Translations under genes and position numbers: made by a program | DNA from: Wocania ichthyoenteri Th78 | GTDB taxonomy: Bacteria; Bacteroidota; Bacteroidia; Flavobacteriales; Flavobacteriaceae | Assembly (NCBI RefSeq): GCF_000789235.1 | Contig: NZ_KN525716.1 | Span: 3,606,111-3,670,110, forward strand | Direction: 5' to 3' | Length of the DNA: 64,000 nucleotides | In this document: positions 63,572-64,000 of the stretch, piece by piece | How positions within the stretch are numbered: position 1 is the stretch's first letter | Layout: every line of letters starts with the position of its first letter | Notes under the pieces: model-generated | The model's database searches: none | What the model saw: the letters and a program-made list of their open reading frames with translations, nothing else | Told to the model about the DNA's origin: nothing

Positions 63572-64000
63572 TTATTCTTTAATTTTTAAAAGCAGTGCCA
63601 TTTGCTCTTCCAATAACTTGATGCGTTTCTGTTGTTTTTTAAGCTCATTATTTTCTTGCTCTAAAGAGTTAATCCGTTTCTCTTGATTGATGGTATAAAG
63701 TGTTAACTCTTCAATTTTTTCAAGCAATTTTAAGTTCATTTCTTTAAGCAGAAGCCCATTAGCTTCCATTTCTTTTGCAGATGGAATATTAGGTAAATGT
63801 CCTTCTTTTGTAATGTAGTTTTCTACCTCGTTTAAAGTTTTTAAATCGTAATCTTTATAAAACACATAATCGGGTGCCACAGCACCTAGTAAATCTACTT
63901 TAACCTCGTTAGTGTGTATATTGCCTTTTACTGCTAGTTTTGCGTCTGGGGTTGTTGTGCCGATGCCGACATTATTAGAAAAATAAATAGGCCATCTAGT
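63572..64000 (-). CDS. Surface protein with C-terminal coiled coil (5' part outside window)
   Basis: The frame is open to the end of the window, so the gene begins beyond 64000. The visible 142 residues begin with NVGIGTTTPDAKLAVKGNI, a motif of Bacteroidota cell-surface and tail-fibre-like proteins, then HTNEV, LPNIPSAKEMEANG and an extended coiled coil (about the last 60 residues) that should drive trimerisation. The upstream part probably holds repeats. It lies just before the secretin gene on the same strand (52-base gap) and may be a substrate or surface partner. Confidence 0.82.
   Translation of the reverse strand, partial: TRWPIYFSNNVGIGTTTPDAKLAVKGNIHTNEVKVDLLGAVAPDYVFYKDYDLKTLNEVENYITKEGHLPNIPSAKEMEANGLLLKEMNLKLLEKIEELTLYTINQEKRINSLEQENNELKKQQKRIKLLEEQMALLLKIKE

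Noticed and set aside
63572..64000. Prophage tail fibre gene
   Set aside because: NVGIGTT-type proteins with this coiled coil are common chromosomal surface proteins in Bacteroidota, and no other phage genes are near.
1..64000. CRISPR arrays or cas genes
   Set aside because: No regularly spaced direct repeats or Cas-like proteins were found.

Overview
The window is AT-rich and gene-dense, and reads as chromosome from a member of the Bacteroidota, most likely family Flavobacteriaceae. The evidence is the repeated TAnnTTTG promoter element, weak use of Shine-Dalgarno sites, and gene families typical of that group (ASPIC/UnbV and VCBS-repeat proteins, LytS/LytTR pairs with TPR sensors, DUF6786, DUF6952, DUF2853, NhaC and MarC transporters). 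The genus cannot be fixed from the sequence alone. No CRISPR array, intact insertion sequence or prophage was found.

Layout. Positions 1-4154 hold the 3' part of a calcium-binding VCBS/ASPIC protein and a DUF6786 lipoprotein gene broken by one in-frame stop. Positions 4314-13582 look like a decayed island. It ends at a tRNA-Ser gene, has a 12-base copy of the tRNA 3' end at its far side, carries an IS6-type transposase fragment, and holds six exported proteins of unknown role (two are tandem ankyrin-repeat paralogues) plus a TPR-histidine kinase/LytTR pair. From 13.7 to 28.7 kb lie housekeeping and redox genes: nitroreductase, DegT-type aminotransferase, a RibB protein whose GTP cyclohydrolase II half is degenerate, LptF-like permease, LolA, FtsK, DgkA, Tpx, a peroxiredoxin-thioredoxin-DUF6952 operon, NhaC, MarC, a Cys/Met PLP enzyme and a divergent Lrp regulator. 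From 28.9 to 41.3 kb come an exported protein/membrane protein/histidine kinase module, aldehyde dehydrogenase, RluA, PanB, serine dehydratase, DnaK, nitronate monooxygenase and a kinase-like exported protein.

From 41.4 to 50.3 kb there is a PPOX flavoprotein, a cobalamin riboswitch in front of a LOV-like PAS protein that lacks the photoactive cysteine, an acyltransferase-like membrane protein, two AraC regulators, cytochrome bd oxidase, OsmC and an MddA-like methanethiol methyltransferase. From 50.4 to 59.5 kb lie a menaquinone block (hotdog thioesterase, MenF, MenD), DUF2853, CvfB and MnmE. From 59.6 kb to the end a minus-strand operon encodes PilO-like, PilM/PilN-like and secretin proteins, a partial type IV pilus/type II secretion type machine, next to a surface protein that runs off the window.

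Most notable observations: the cobalamin riboswitch with a degenerate LOV/PAS gene; five genes with TAnnTTTG placed 4-5 bases before ATG, which predicts leaderless mRNAs; a sigma-54-like promoter with a perfect palindrome before dnaK; a short repeat that has duplicated the last codons of dnaK using only synonymous differences; the tRNA-Ser island; and the secretin operon.
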